A stretch of 64,000 bases of DNA from Hevea brasiliensis (lineage: Eukaryota > Streptophyta > Magnoliopsida > Malpighiales > Euphorbiaceae), in NCBI RefSeq assembly GCF_030052815.1, contig NC_079496.1, positions 70,669,652-70,733,651 of the forward strand. Reading direction: 5' to 3'. Below, piece by piece: positions 11,220-23,346 of the stretch. A model generated the notes under the pieces. The model did not search any database. It saw nothing but the letters and a program-made list of their open reading frames with translations, and had not been told where the DNA came from. Numbering within the stretch: position 1 is the first letter of the stretch; each line of letters begins with the position of its first letter. A program made the translations under genes and the position numbers.

Positions 11220-12096
11220 TGTAACACCCCTAAGTTCGGTAGTGCGTTCTGCTGCTCCGGTGACCAGTGTTGTCCGGACAGCTAGGATGCCTAGAATTAC
11301 ACTTCGTTATGAGTGAGGATACATAAAATAATGAAATACAGGAAAAGAAAATACAAGAAAAACAAAGAAAAAAATAATAGCAAAGAAATGTGATCAAGTT
11401 AAGCGAACCGGGAACCCTAACGATGGGGATCTTGCAGGAGAATCACGGCGTGGACCGTTGACTAGCTCTGGATCATGGGAACCCTGGAAAACATTTTTAG
11501 GACTTAAATAGACCCTTATTGAAGAATAAATATCATTAGTAAGATCAAAGAAAAATTAAATAATTAGTACAAAGAAAAGTGAGAAATCAAAAAACAGACA
11601 AAACCCGGTGTTACAGAAAAATCGGGAATGCAACCCGAACAGGGGCATTATGGTCATTTGACATCCCGAATTGTCTTTTGACCTAAATGTCCATTAAAAA
11701 TAAATAATATTACACTTAGAAAATAAAATGAAAAATTAATTTGGTGGTACCTAAAGTAAATAGCAAGAATTAAGGGTTTAATGTGGAATAAGTGAGAATT
11801 TAACATATTATATGATTAATTGAGTGAGTGGGCCACTAAGGGAATAAAATAAAAACAAAGTGGGTCAGGTGTACTTCCATTACACCATCAGAAACTTCAT
11901 CTTCTCCAAATCACCAAGCCTTGCCGAATTGAAGAACCAAAAGGCCTCCATTGCCGTTGGCCTTCAAGCTTGATCCACTCCTCCATTTCAACTCCAATCA
12001 CTTAGATAGCTTCATTAAAAATTGTCTACACATCATAAGGAAGAGCTTGATACCAAAATCAAGAAGTTTAATCAAGGTTTGGCAAGTTCCAACCAT

Positions 12097-12105
12097 AAGG
12101 TAAGT
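12097..12105 (+). other. Conserved splice-donor-like site in the LTR
   Basis: AAG|GTAAGT, a consensus plant 5' splice site, 880 bp from the LTR start. Equivalent sites lie at almost the same distance in F (intron start 59310), both D LTRs (38170 and 44814, minus), and with GTTAGT in the other subfamilies. Splicing is inferred from this conservation; there is no transcript evidence here. Confidence 0.55.
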
Positions 12106-14243
12106 TTGTATTTTGGAAGATTGCTTTGTTAAACTTTGTGTTCATGTTATGGGTGTTGGTTTTGTGAAGAAAATTTTCAAGTTTGAAGAGTTATTGAGAC
12201 GTCCATTTTGGACAGCCATGGATTTATGTATTTGATGAAATATTTGTGCATATATTTGATGAGAAATTATGTTGGTTATGGTGATTTAATGTCCTAGTAA
12301 ATTATTCCATATGTATATGGTGAATTTTGCACTTGGGATGGAAATTGATGAATTGTATGATACTTTGGTATTGAGGAACATTTTCAGCAGCCTTGGAGCT
12401 CTTGGATAAATGTATGTGTTCATGAAGGTATTGGCAGAATATTGACATTGAGGATTGATGGATATGTATATAGAGTGATTGTGTAAAGTGTATGTAAGAA
12501 TTTGTAATGTTAGGTGTATATGTGATTGTACTTAGACTTTGTAAATGTGAGTTTTAATTGGTGTATTAAGGATGTTTGTAATCTGCCCAAAGTGATGTTA
12601 ATGTAATGTGGAATATGGTTTTGGTAATGAACCAAAACAGAATTAGTAAGGGAAGTGGACATATAGTAATGTAAGTGTGTAATTGAGGTATGTTTAAGCA
12701 AGGTAATTAAGGGCAGTATGCATTTTAGCCTATAACTTTAAATGTGCAACCTCAATTGGTATGAGACTAATTGGAGGTGAAACTAGGCACAAAATTTGCC
12801 AACTTTCATTGAGAAAGCATACCAAAATTCTGCTTCCAAGGTGGCATGAAAAATGACCAATTCGGATTAAGTGCAATTGAAACCTGAAAACTGACCAATT
12901 GGGCAGCAGTTAGTGTTTAGGCCATAACTCACTCAAAACAGGTCCAATTGATCTGAAAGTTTAACCATGAATAGTTAAGACCCATACCTATAAGTCTTAT
13001 GAAGACACCAAAGCCCATAAATGACCAGAAGTAAGTCAAAAATCTTGCACAAGTTCGGGTCCAAAAACTGGCCGAACCAAAGTTGACCAAATTGACCTAA
13101 AATTGACCTAATTTGATGCCATTTGACCAGCAATAGTATAATGACCATAACTTGGTCTACTTAACTTGGATTGAGCTAAAATTTTGCCCCGCGTTCCATA
13201 TGACATAGATCTACAAGTTTGTTGTTTTGACCAAAACCCGAAAACCGAGGGAACTAGGTCGTCTGGCTAGGTCAAACTAGTATCCCGGAATCCAGCAAGT
13301 TGCATTAAAATGCACTAAACAAGGAAATGACTTTGGTAAAATGTACCAACCCTAAAACCCTATCGAATGTGACATATTAATGACACTAAAACCTAATTTA
13401 CCTAAAACGCATCGAGGGTCGGTATATTAGGTGATTGAGCAAATAATAGCCTTCAGTGAATTACTTATCGAACATTATCATTAGAGACAGTTTAATTTAG
13501 TTCTGAAACACTTCAAATTGTGTTTATCAGTTACCAAAGACTCAGGAAAAGGGAAGGAAACACTGAGTCTAGACCCGGAGATAGTTATCAGAGGTTTGTG
13601 CACAACAACTATTTCTTTTGAATTATTTTCAATTGAAATAAATTATGACTATTTGCATATTATTGTTTTAAGTTGTGAAATTGTGAAAAATGGTTTGAAA
13701 GATATTTGATGGATACTTATTGATTGAAAAGCACTGTAATTGATTTGAAACCACAGCTATCATGTACATTGATTGTATTCCTCGCTAGCTTGTCTAGTGG
13801 GATGAATTGAATTCCCTTTCTGGCTGAAGTGTTGAGGTGTGTGCCTGTTGAGGACGAATAGAATGAGTACTCATATTTTTTCTAGCTAGCTATGTTATTC
13901 CTCATTAGTCATTGACTTTTGGGATGAATTGAATACCTCATTAGCCATCAGCTTTTGGGATGAATTGAACTTGGGAACATGATTAAAGCTGTGTGTGATT
14001 TATTGATGCATATTGTAAGATTGTAAAATGACTTTAAATTCTTATTGACGTTCACTGTCTTTTGAATTTAGCTATGTTTTGATTACTGAGATTTATTGTA
14101 ATATTGTGTTAAATTCCTTATGACATTATTGTCTTGAATTTAACTACAGTTTTAAGTATCCACTATTTACATGACTTATGAATTGTGATTTAAATTGTAT
14201 TTGATTAATGTTGTGCACCACTCAGACATTGTCTTAGCGATAG

Positions 14244-14262
14244 CTTTTTATTGCTGTCGCAG
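14244..14262 (+). other. Conserved splice-acceptor-like site 1 in the LTR
   Basis: A T-rich run followed by GTCGCAG, 600 bp before the LTR end. The counterpart keeps its place in every LTR that includes this region: F at 61780, D at 35366 and 42031 (minus), H at 47343, and GCACAG|GTACTG at 1834 in the leftmost LTR. Confidence 0.45.
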
Positions 14263-14334
14263 GTAGACAAACAGACAGGGCAGCAGACTAGGCTGCTAGT
14301 ACCTCCAGCGAGAGACTACCGGGTATAATGAGTA

Positions 14335-14400
14335 TACCCATATTTTGTATTTTGTAATGTAATGTATGTTCACTGTATGTACATATTGTTGTTGGTTTTG
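14335..14400 (+). terminator. Candidate polyadenylation region of the LTR
   Basis: TTTTGTA and TGTAATGTAATG with TGTA repeats followed by T/G-rich sequence resemble plant far-upstream and cleavage elements. The block is repeated in F (61860-61920) and, inverted, in D. Its position would put the R/U5 border about 460 bp before the LTR end. This is inference from composition. Confidence 0.35.
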
Positions 14401-14577
14401 AGCAGTTGTAAATAAAAAATTGTATATTGAAGTTGTAAAATAATTATGAGTTATTTTGGCTTGTAAAAATTGTATTATATTTCTTTTATCTCAGTCTTTG
14501 AAAAATCACTATGGATTTGAGTTGAGAAATATGTTGGGTTGAGAAAAATGTTGAAGTTGAGACTTGGAAATATATTG

Positions 14578-14592
14578 AAGTGCTTTTTACAG
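14578..14592 (+). other. Conserved splice-acceptor-like site 2 in the LTR
   Basis: AAGTGCTTTTTACAG followed by GTTT, 270 bp before the LTR end. It is shared at 230-280 bp from the end in F, both D LTRs, H, I, the leftmost LTR and the solo LTR 27996-31546. I could not find it clearly in solo LTR 15353-19610. Confidence 0.5.
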
Positions 14593-14862
14593 GTTTCTGA
14601 AGAACTGTTTTGTCTAAAATACATATGGCACTCTGCCAAAATTTTTATAGAAATTCCAAATAATTCAAATGTGTTAGTTCTTTCACTTTAGTTCACAAAA
14701 GTTTTTAGCACCTGTAAATAGTGCTCACCACTGTAAAAGAAGTAAGAAAAGTTTTTAAAATCCCTTGTAGTGTATTTAATGGGTTATCAGTAGACGGAGT
14801 TGGTAATTCATTAGGTATACTACGGGATCATGTTATGCCTTACAGAGGGGTAGGGTGTGACA

Positions 14863-15352
14863 GGAAATGTATGCAATTATATGATATATGCATGCTAAAT
14901 GGATAATGTCCAAAGTGAGACCTTAATAGTAATTAGGATGACTATAAAATCTTCCAAACAAATGATTAAGTTGGAAATGCTATAATTAAAGTAATTATAA
15001 CATGGGCCCTCCATTGGGGCAATTATTTTAAGAAATTTTAAATAGTTGCATAAGATGCAATTAATTTAAGAGATTTTCCTAAGAATAATTGTTAAGCATG
15101 AGATGTTGTAAATATGTAAATAGTTTGGTGGCCAATATTGGATGTACCTGAGGACATTAAAATTATTTGCATAATTACTGGCTCAATGGGATCAACTTAA
15201 CTAATGCAAGATAAGTCAATAATGGATGTACCTGAGATTTTGAGCATTAGGGGCTAGGTAAAGGATTGAATCTCACATGAGATGTGATGGGCAAGGAGTT
15301 GCTTAGTTATAGTTTATTGTAATTCCAATAACGGATGTACCTGAGGATGATC
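14863..15352 (+). other. Copia B untranslated leader, second part
   Basis: Non-coding sequence between element C and the solo LTR. GGATGTACCTGAG occurs three times (15140, 15224, 15333), a spaced direct repeat. It continues across the solo LTR at 19611, where the TGATC duplication joins the two sides. Confidence 0.8.
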
Positions 15353-18300
15353 TGTAACACCCCTCACCCGACTACAGTGTAGCCGAGCAAAGTGTGCTAC
15401 ATTCGGTGCCGGAGCACCCTATCTTATCTTACTTTATTCCTTTCATATTTTGATCTCGTTATATTTTAATATTAATTATTCTTCAACGGAGAAACCAGCA
15501 GAGTTTCCCCTATTTTATTACCAGTTGACGTATTTTACTATTTACCTGTTTGAAAATTTCAATAATATTTCCAAAATAAAATTTTATCCATGCTAATCAT
15601 AATTATCTCATCAATCATTCTCATAATTTTCTCATAATTCACATCTCATTCATATAACTCAATTTCATAATCATTTCCATACATTTCCATTCGTACTCAA
15701 TTCATATGTAAACATTCTCAATTTACATAAGCAAAATTTTCAAATTTCCTTAATTTACATAATTTACAAAATAATTACAAAATTTCATAATTTACATGAT
15801 ATACAAGTTAATTACAATTTGCTAATTTATATTACAATATAAGAAATAATTAACATACACAAAATACATGATATGCTTAATGTGAGCCCTATCTACATGC
15901 ATTGCTGAGGAGGTGACAACCTTTGACACTCTGCAGATCTGAACTCTCAAAATTTCGATCAAGCGTCCGGTGGGTTCTAGCTTCAATACTGCGCGAGAAA
16001 CAATTCCATCGCGCTAAGCATTGCTTAGTGGTGCAATAATATAACAAGGAAATAATATACAAATAAAGATAGAAATAAAACATCATTCAAATAATTAAGA
16101 TCTATTTATACTTCACATGCGGTTTCTAAAATTTAATATGTTTTATCCTAATTTAGTCTTCTTTGGAAGCGTTTATTTCGCCAATGTACAGTAATAATGT
16201 ACAAGAAAAAAAAATGATCTGAAAATAATAAATCTATGCTTATATTATTATATAAGTCTCATTTGCAATATTTATTTATTTTATAATTTTCTTTGCTAAT
16301 CTTTTAGCATTTTCCCAATACTTGCTAGGTTGTCTCAGATTATCTCATAATAAGTAAATTTTAATATCTGTCCAGTTCATTTCGATTCTTTCTAATAAAT
16401 AACTATTCTAATTTATTTTAAGTCATCTTACTCATTTCTTTTATTTTATATCTAATATTTTTAATTGCTAATATTCTTAACTTATTTCAATAAATTTCAC
16501 TGCCCAAGTAACCTATGACAGGCTGACTAAACTGGATAACGGGTTGTTGGCACTGGACACCTTGGTGCCTCGGGCCGTCATACCATGGGACGCAGAACGT
16601 CAACCATATATGCAGTCAGTATGGCTAGAAAGCCATGATAACACATAATCGGGCGTAGAAGCCATGAATGTTGGCATAATGCCATGAATGTGGGCACAAA
16701 GTCATGAATACGGGCATAAAGCCATGAATACAGGCATAAAGCCTTTCGCAGTACTGCTAAAACAATACCCTATTGGCATGCTAAACTATCCAATCTGACA
16801 CACATGTCTAGGCAATACAAGGGCACATAATATCATTAAATATTAATATATTGTGTTTTATGAGTTTATTATTTCATGATAAATTTCAATTATAATTCAT
16901 ACATTCATTTGATCATTTATATGATCACAATTCACATCAATTATCCTTTTATACCATTTTACTCAAAATACTTCTCCTTTCTACAATAATGAGAACTAAT
17001 GTCTCATTCATACATTAATATGGTTCATTTATTCATTCTTTATGTTATTCATATTAATCACAATTCTAAACAATGGTTCACATGTACTATTGTATTCAAA
17101 ACATTTTTCCTTTTCTCATTTATACATTCAAGAATCTACTTATGCAATTGCAAATTTTATATTTCAAGTTGAGTTATTAATATTTTATGAATTCCATTTG
17201 TGATGGGCATATAAGCCCTAACTATCTATTTACATCAATTAGATGACTTATTTTTCATGTTTCCAGTAATCCATGAAAATTTCATGGACTTCAAATTTAT
17301 GCTCTTAATTTCCTTTTAACAATTTTGACTAAGATGCATAGTCCACATTTGTCATACCATTCTAAGCATTAAGCTTAGAATTGGTTCTAGGTCTTCATCT
17401 TAATTTGCTAATTATTTTCACTACTATTCACCTTACTAGTCAACCAAAATGTTGACTTTTTCTACTTAATGGATATATTAGTTCTAATTACACCAAGATC
17501 CCACATTTTGAGTTTTACATTTTCTAGTATTAATTGCCAATTGTAATTTAAAATCCCCTAGATGCATTTCTAATTTCACATTTTAAATTTCAATTTTTGG
17601 TGTCACTATTCACCTCATTGGTCAACAAAAATGTTGACTTTTGGATGGAAAATAGGTACATTGGTTTTAACACTCCCAATGTACCACATTTTACATTTAA
17701 AACTTGTTGAAATTAACTACCAAATCCATTTCCAAACCAAAAACCAAGAGAGCAGAATTTTCAGTTTTTGTGACCCAAATTTACTGTTCCATTGGGTCCT
17801 ATTGCAGTGGGAATTTGAGGAAATGGTAAACATGAAAGTTGTTCCTTATTTTGTCTAGTTGAATTTCTTTTTTTTGAATCACTCCATTTGGAGTTTTGTA
17901 GCTCCAGATATGGTCCAAAAACCACAGCTGGCCGGATTTCAATTTTGCAGAATTTACCAAATCTACAATACCATGAACAGTGACTGCCACTGCCTTGTTG
18001 GATAGGTTCTGGTCATAATTTGGGGTAGGTTTCTTCATGAAAGTTGTTTGTCTATTCTTATCTTGTTGCTGTAAAAATTTCAGGTCAATTGACCATTTCT
18101 ACAGTGAGTTATGGCCAAATGAACAGTTACTGTTCATTTGGTCATTTTGCAGAATTGGCTTACAGGGTACTCGGATTGGGGCCAACTTTTGGTCCACTTG
18201 CTTTGGTCTTTTGGGCATGGTTTCTTCAGCAAAAATGTGCCATTATAAGTCTAGTTTCATGTCCAATTGGCCAAACACCAATTGGACCTACACAGCCAAA

Positions 18301-19610
18301 GATATGGCAGTCCAAACAGGCTGGACTCACAGCCTCATTTCTGCTGTCTTTAGGCAGCCTACCAAAACTCTTTGTAATCCTCTAATGCACTTCAAATTAT
18401 GGTCAACTTACCTCAAATGGTCACTAATTGACTATTAAAATGTTCTTTCAACATCACATACACAAAGTCCAAATTTCTCTCTAAAACCCTAATTCTCAAA
18501 TAACCATTAATGCACATACATCAATTCAACATACTTAATGATGTTTATGTCTCATACTCATGTTCAAGACCACCATATACAACTTAAATTCATTCAACAC
18601 TCATCAAAACTTCCATCACTAAGGCTGCCAACAATTTTTAAGTGGTCCATACATGGATATGTTCTTTTGATTTCATGAATTTCTAACTAAATCCTTATAC
18701 CTAACTTCAAATTTAAAGAGAAAAATGGAGAGATATAGCACTAACCTTAGTGGCAGAATTTTCTCTTGTTAATTCTTCACTTTCTTTTGTTTTCTTGGCT
18801 GCCAAACACTTCACCTTGGTGTGGGTATAATTTTTAGTGAAAGGAGTAGGAGGAATTATGGTGAAAAGAGGAGAGAAATGAAGGTTTGGTTGAAAATCAA
18901 TGGAGGTTTGGCTATGGAATTTGAAAGCTACGGGTGAGCTTTGTGAAGGTGATGGCTGCTGGAATTTTAGGAGCTTTTGTTGTATTCTTATACATATTTT
19001 ATTAGTTAATTTAAGTGTTGACTAAATGTGATTGGTGGGTAAGTGTTTAATGACATCATATGATGTCATAATTGGTACTTTCTTCCTTTTTTTTTTCTTC
19101 TCTTCTCTACTCATTTTCAATTTAATTTTTAGCATTATTTATTCATATTTTAGATCATAATAATTATTTACTTAACTGAACAAGTCGGCCAAAAATCACC
19201 TGTGAAGGCGAAATGACCAAAATGCCCTCTGTTTGGCTTAACGGGTCAAAATTATCTGTACCGATTGAAAAAATTTTCTAAATATTTTCTTGGCATTCTA
19301 ATGCCATAGGAACCTCAATGACCCTTCTCTGGAATCCCAAAAATTATTTTATGAATTTTTCCCCGGGTCTAGGGCTCCTCGTTGCGAGAACCGCAACTTC
19401 CCTCTGGTTACCCATCGCTTGGGCACCGGCTTGTTTAACTTGGTTGTATTTTATTTCTAAAATTTTTCCTAAATTTTTCTTATTAATATTTGAGTTATTT
19501 ATGGTTCCTCACTTTAGTTTAAATATTTTTCCGAACGTTCTAGCTGTCCGGACCGCCACTGGTCACCGGAACAGTAGAATGTACGAAGTTGCTACCGGGA
19601 GGGTGTTACA
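15353..19610 (-). mobile_element. Solo Ty3/gypsy LTR (subfamily 3)
   Basis: A 4258-bp LTR in minus orientation that starts TGTAACACCCCTCACCCG and ends GAGGGTGTTACA. It is flanked on both sides by an exact 5-bp duplication, TGATC (15348-15352 and 19611-19615), with no internal region. That is the signature of a complete element reduced to one LTR by recombination between its ends. Inside are a donor-like CTAAG|GTTAGT (intron start 18745, minus), an acceptor-like site at 15989-15990, and a 20-bp minisatellite at 16641-16742. Open frames near 18037-18438 are antisense to the LTR and recur in damaged form in I and J; they are not treated as genes. Confidence 0.96.
16641..16742 (+). repeat. 20-bp minisatellite, 5 units
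   Basis: Exact 20-bp spacing of GCCATGAATACGGGCATAAA-like units at 16661, 16681, 16701 and 16721, with a degenerate one before. Related but irregular GGCATAAAGCC / GGCTTTATGCC motifs occur at the same place in I (54580-54690) and in the leftmost LTR (1220-1350). Confidence 0.85.
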
Positions 19611-19810
19611 TGATCAATAGAATTATAAGAATTCAATAACCTACTAGAAATCCATCCAACTAGGATTTCCATTTTCTACTTTGGAAGTGTAGAATTCGCT
19701 AAGTTAGTAGGAGGACCAATTTTATTAAAAGACCATAATCATTTTGGTTAATTATTTGATACATTTACTAATTAATCTGGTTATTTTCTGCAATTAATTT
19801 TCTGATAATA
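19611..19810 (+). other. Copia B untranslated leader, last part
   Basis: Leader sequence following the solo LTR and its TGATC duplication, ending at the gag start codon. No further features are seen. Confidence 0.75.
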
Positions 19811-20616
19811 ATGAGCACAGAACAACCACCACCATCCAATATCCTTGCAAGCATACTCGATCGCAATAGGTTGACAGGACCTAATCTCTCTGATTGGCTA
19901 AGAAATTTGAAACTTGTCCTGAACCTTAAACATATAGGATATGTTCTAGATTCAAATGTTCCTGGTCTCTTACCTCCAGAGGCCACTCAAGAGGAACATG
20001 AAACTTTGGACAAGTGGAAGGAGCATGATATGAGAGCTAAGTGTTACATGCTTGCTTCCATGAGTAATGAGTTACAGAAGCAGCATGAGAACATGCAGAG
20101 TGCGAGTGAGATCCTCCTTCACCTACAAGAGTTGTATGGTGAGCATAGTAGGAATGCTAGGTATGAGATATCTAGGCAGCTATTCCACATGAAGATGTCC
20201 GAGGGACAGAATGTTGGGGATCATGTCCATAAGATGATTCTGTTGATTAAGCAGTTGGAACATCTTGACTTCAACATGGATTTCCAACTACAGATGAATT
20301 TGATCCTTCAGTCCCTTCTTGAGTCTTTTGGGAATTTTGTGACAAATTTCCATATGACTAAATAGGAATGCACCTTAGTTGGTTTACTCAACATGCTGGT
20401 TATTGCTCAAAAGAATATGCCGGGCAATAAAGGAAAAGAGGTAGCTTTGATTACATCTTCTTCTACTGGAAAGTCCAACAAGAAGAAGGGCAATAAGAAA
20501 AAGAAACCTCAGATTCCTGGTCCTTCTAAGAAGATAGCCAAACAAAAAAACAAAGATCAAAGTTGACAAAGGTAAAGGAAAGTGTTTCCACTGCCACCAG
20601 GAAAGTGTTTCCACTG
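19811..20616 (+). pseudogene. Copia B gag
   Basis: An ATG at 19811 opens a 184-residue frame typical of the UBN2/copia gag family: a start MSTEQPPPSNILASILDRN, SDWLRNLKLVLNL, LHLQELYGEHSRNARYEISR and FHMKMSEGQNVGDHVHKMI. A stop at 20363-20365 interrupts it; related sequence continues with a Lys-rich stretch and ends at the first half of a zinc knuckle (CFHC). There the 17-bp word GGAAAGTGTTTCCACTG is duplicated (20578 and 20600), and the sequence jumps directly to the pre-integrase region. The rest of the knuckle and the whole protease are absent. Confidence 0.9.
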
Positions 20617-22087
20617 TCCAGAGTATAGCAATCTAAAAGAATACAATGCCAAGATGAAAATCAACTCAAAATTCAAACTATATTTGGCACTTAAGATTAG
20701 GTCATGTTGCAGAAGATAGGATTGCAAAATTGGAGAAAATGGGGATTTTATCCTCATTGGGCTCTAAGCCTACTCTAACTTGTGAATCTTGATTTAAGGG
20801 CAAAATGACTATATCACCCTTTGTTGGACAAGGGCTAAGGGCTAAAAATATTTTAGAGCTAATACATAGTGATGTATGTGATCCATTTAAGGAAATGGTT
20901 AAAGGCGATTTTTATTGCTTTATTACATTTATTGATGATAAATCAAGGTTTGGGTATTTGTATTTGATAAAATACAAACATGAATCCTTTGAAAAGTTTA
21001 AAAAATTTAAATCTGAAGTAGAAAATCAAACAGGAAAGAGTATTAAAGCTCTTCGATCAGATCGTGGAGGAGAATATTTGAGTACTGAATTTGATGAATA
21101 CTTGAGAGAGCATGGCATTGTTTTCAATTGACTCCTCCAGGAACACCACAGTTGAATGGTGTATTTGAAAGGAGAAATCGTACCTTATTGGATATGGTAC
21201 GTAGTATGATGAGCTATACTGATATGCCAATCTCCTTTTGGGGATTTGCATTAGAATCAGCTTTGTATATTCTGAATAGGATTCCATCAAAATCAGTTTC
21301 TTCCACACCTTATGAGATATAGCATGGAAGAAAACCAAGTCTTAAGCATGTTAAGATTTGGGGTTGTCCAGCTTATATCAAAAAGCTGAACACTGATAAA
21401 TTGGAAAGCAGATCAGAAAAGGGTTGATTTGTTGGATATCCAAAAGATAGTTTTAGATATTATTTTTATTTGCCTACATCACAAAAGGTTGTGGTGAGTA
21501 GAGATGCCACATTTCTTGAAAAACAGTTTGTCTAATAAGGAGGCAAAGGAAGGTAAATAGAGTTGGAATTAGAGAATTCTGACCAATCAATAGATCAGAT
21601 GGATATAGATCCATCCAGTCAACCTATACCCATTGATGAAACATCTACAGCTGCTCCTCGTAGAACAACCAGGGTATCCCACCAACCAGTGAGATATGGT
21701 TTCCTTCATGAAGAAGAACAAGAGTTGTCTACTCATGAAGAAGTAGATCATGGAGATGATCCACTTACCTATGAAAAAGCTATATCAGATAAAGATTCTT
21801 CAAAATGGGTTGATGCTATGAAATCTAAAATTGATTCCATGTATAAGAATCAAGTTTGGGATCTTGTTGACCCACCTGAAGGTATTCTACCTATAGGGAA
21901 CAACTGGGTTTTCAAGAAGAAAATTGGTTCTGATGGAAAGGTAGACACTTATAAGGCAAGGCTAGTAGCGAAAGGGTTTTGCTAAAGGCAAGGAATCGAC
22001 TATGAGGAGACTTTCTCGCCTGTTGCCATGCTTAAATCAATTAGGATTCTATTAGTAATAGCTGCATACTATGATTATGAGATTTGA
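20617..22087 (+). pseudogene. Copia B pol: pre-integrase, integrase and start of reverse transcriptase
   Basis: The pre-integrase finger (WHLRLGHVAEDRIAKLEKMG) leads into an integrase core with HSDVCDPF and SDRGGEYL and, after a frameshift near 21130, GVFERRNRTLLDM, so the three acidic residues are in place but the frame is broken. Further stops occur at 21320-21322 and at several points to 21560. From 21563 an open frame gives the integrase-reverse transcriptase linker (RRTTRVSHQPVRYGFLHEEE) and the start of reverse transcriptase (WVDAMKSKIDSMYKNQVWDL, IGNNWVFKKKIG), ending at a stop at 21983-21985 and another at 22085-22087. The protease expected upstream is deleted. Confidence 0.9.
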
Positions 22088-22090
22088 AAG

Positions 22091-23278
22091 ATGGATGTCA
22101 AAATAGCTTTTCTTAATGGATACATTGCAGAAAACATTTTCATGGAACAACTTAGGGGTTTTAAATCCCAAGATGGTTCCAAGGTATGCAAGTTAAAGCG
22201 ATCCATTTATGGGTTGAAGCAAGCTTCGAGGAGTTGGAACATCCGTTTTGATGAAGCTATTAAATCCTTTGGTTTTATCAAAAATGAGGATGAGCCATGT
22301 GCATATAAGAAGGTTAGTGACAGTGCTATCACTTTCCTTGTCTTATATGTGAATGACATACTATTGATGGGTAATGACACAGGTATGTTGATAACTGTAA
22401 AGGTATGGTTGTCAAATACATTCTCCATGAAAGACTTAGAGGAGGCAACCTATATTCTTGGGATTCGCATCTATAGAGACAGAGCGAAAAGAATAACTGG
22501 TTTATCCCAAAGTCTACACTTGGAAAAGGTGTTAAAGAGGTTTAACATGCTTGATTCCAAGAGAGGATTGTTACTAGTGAGACATGGTATCCATCTTTCT
22601 AAAGAGATGTCTCCAAAGACACCTGAAGAAAGAGATAAGATGGCCAGGATTCCATATGCTTCGGCTATTAAAAGTTTAATGTATGCAATGTTGTGTACTA
22701 GGCCGGATATCACATATGCTGTTAGTTTGACTAGCAAGTATCAATCCAATCCAGGTTTGAAACACTGGATAGCTGTCAAGAGTATCCTTAAGTACTTGAG
22801 AAGAACTAAGGATTTATTCTTAATCTATAGAGGTGGAGACTTACAATTGGATGGTTATACTGATTCTGATTTCCAATCAGATATCGTTGATAGAAAGTCT
22901 ACCTCTGGATATGTGTTCATTTGTAATGGAGGTGCAGTCAGTTGGAAGAGTTCCAAACAGAGCACGACTGCAGATTCCACTACCAAGGCTGAGTATATTG
23001 CTGCATCAGATGCTGCAAAGGAAGCTGTTTGGATAAAGAAGTTCATGATAGAACTTATAACAGTTCCTTCCATTGAGTCAACAGTTCCACTACACTGTGA
23101 TAATAATGGAGCAGTCATACAGGCTAAGGAACCAAGGTCTCACCAAAAGTCCAAACACATAGAAAGGCACTACCATATTATCAAAGAAATAGTTGGGCAA
23201 GGCGATGTAGCCATACAGAAAATAGCATCAGCTGAAAATCCAGCTGATCCATTCACTAAGCCTATGTCACAGACTTAG
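22091..23278 (+). pseudogene. Copia B pol: reverse transcriptase and RNase H
   Basis: A 395-residue open frame. Reverse transcriptase motifs are MDVKIAFLNGYI, KLKRSIYGLKQASRSWN and the active-site segment LYVNDILLMG. The usual copia active site is YVDD; here the first Asp is Asn (codon 22352-22354), which should abolish polymerase activity. RNase H follows: GYTDSDFQSDIVDRKSTSGY, SWKSSKQSTTADSTTKAEY, CDNNGAVIQAKE and KHIERHYHIIKE. The stop at 23276-23278 fits the natural end of pol, with the purine-rich GTGGGAGA just ahead of the 3' LTR. Confidence 0.94.
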
Positions 23279-23346
23279 CTAGACCGTCATATTGAGAAGA
23301 TGGGTCTAAGATATTGTAATGAATGACTCAAGTGCTAGTGGGAGAT

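Larger units (their letters stand above)
11220..14862 (+). repeat. Gypsy element C 3' LTR (subfamily 1)
   Basis: This 3643-bp LTR starts TGTAACACCCCTAAG and ends TAGGGTGTGACA. It shares both ends and many inner blocks with the LTRs of D and F. A conserved module near 11395-11435 (AACGATGGG) corresponds to the CGATGGGTGACC block of the other LTRs. After the LTR, copia B leader sequence resumes. No matching 5' LTR exists; the element is cut off at 6811. Confidence 0.93.

Noticed and set aside
18037..18438. Open frames of 113-133 codons, with similar ones at 55438-55747 and 57876-58271
   Set aside because: They are antisense to the LTRs, lie in the same LTR block in three copies and recur because the LTR recurs. 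Several overlap in different frames with no known domain.
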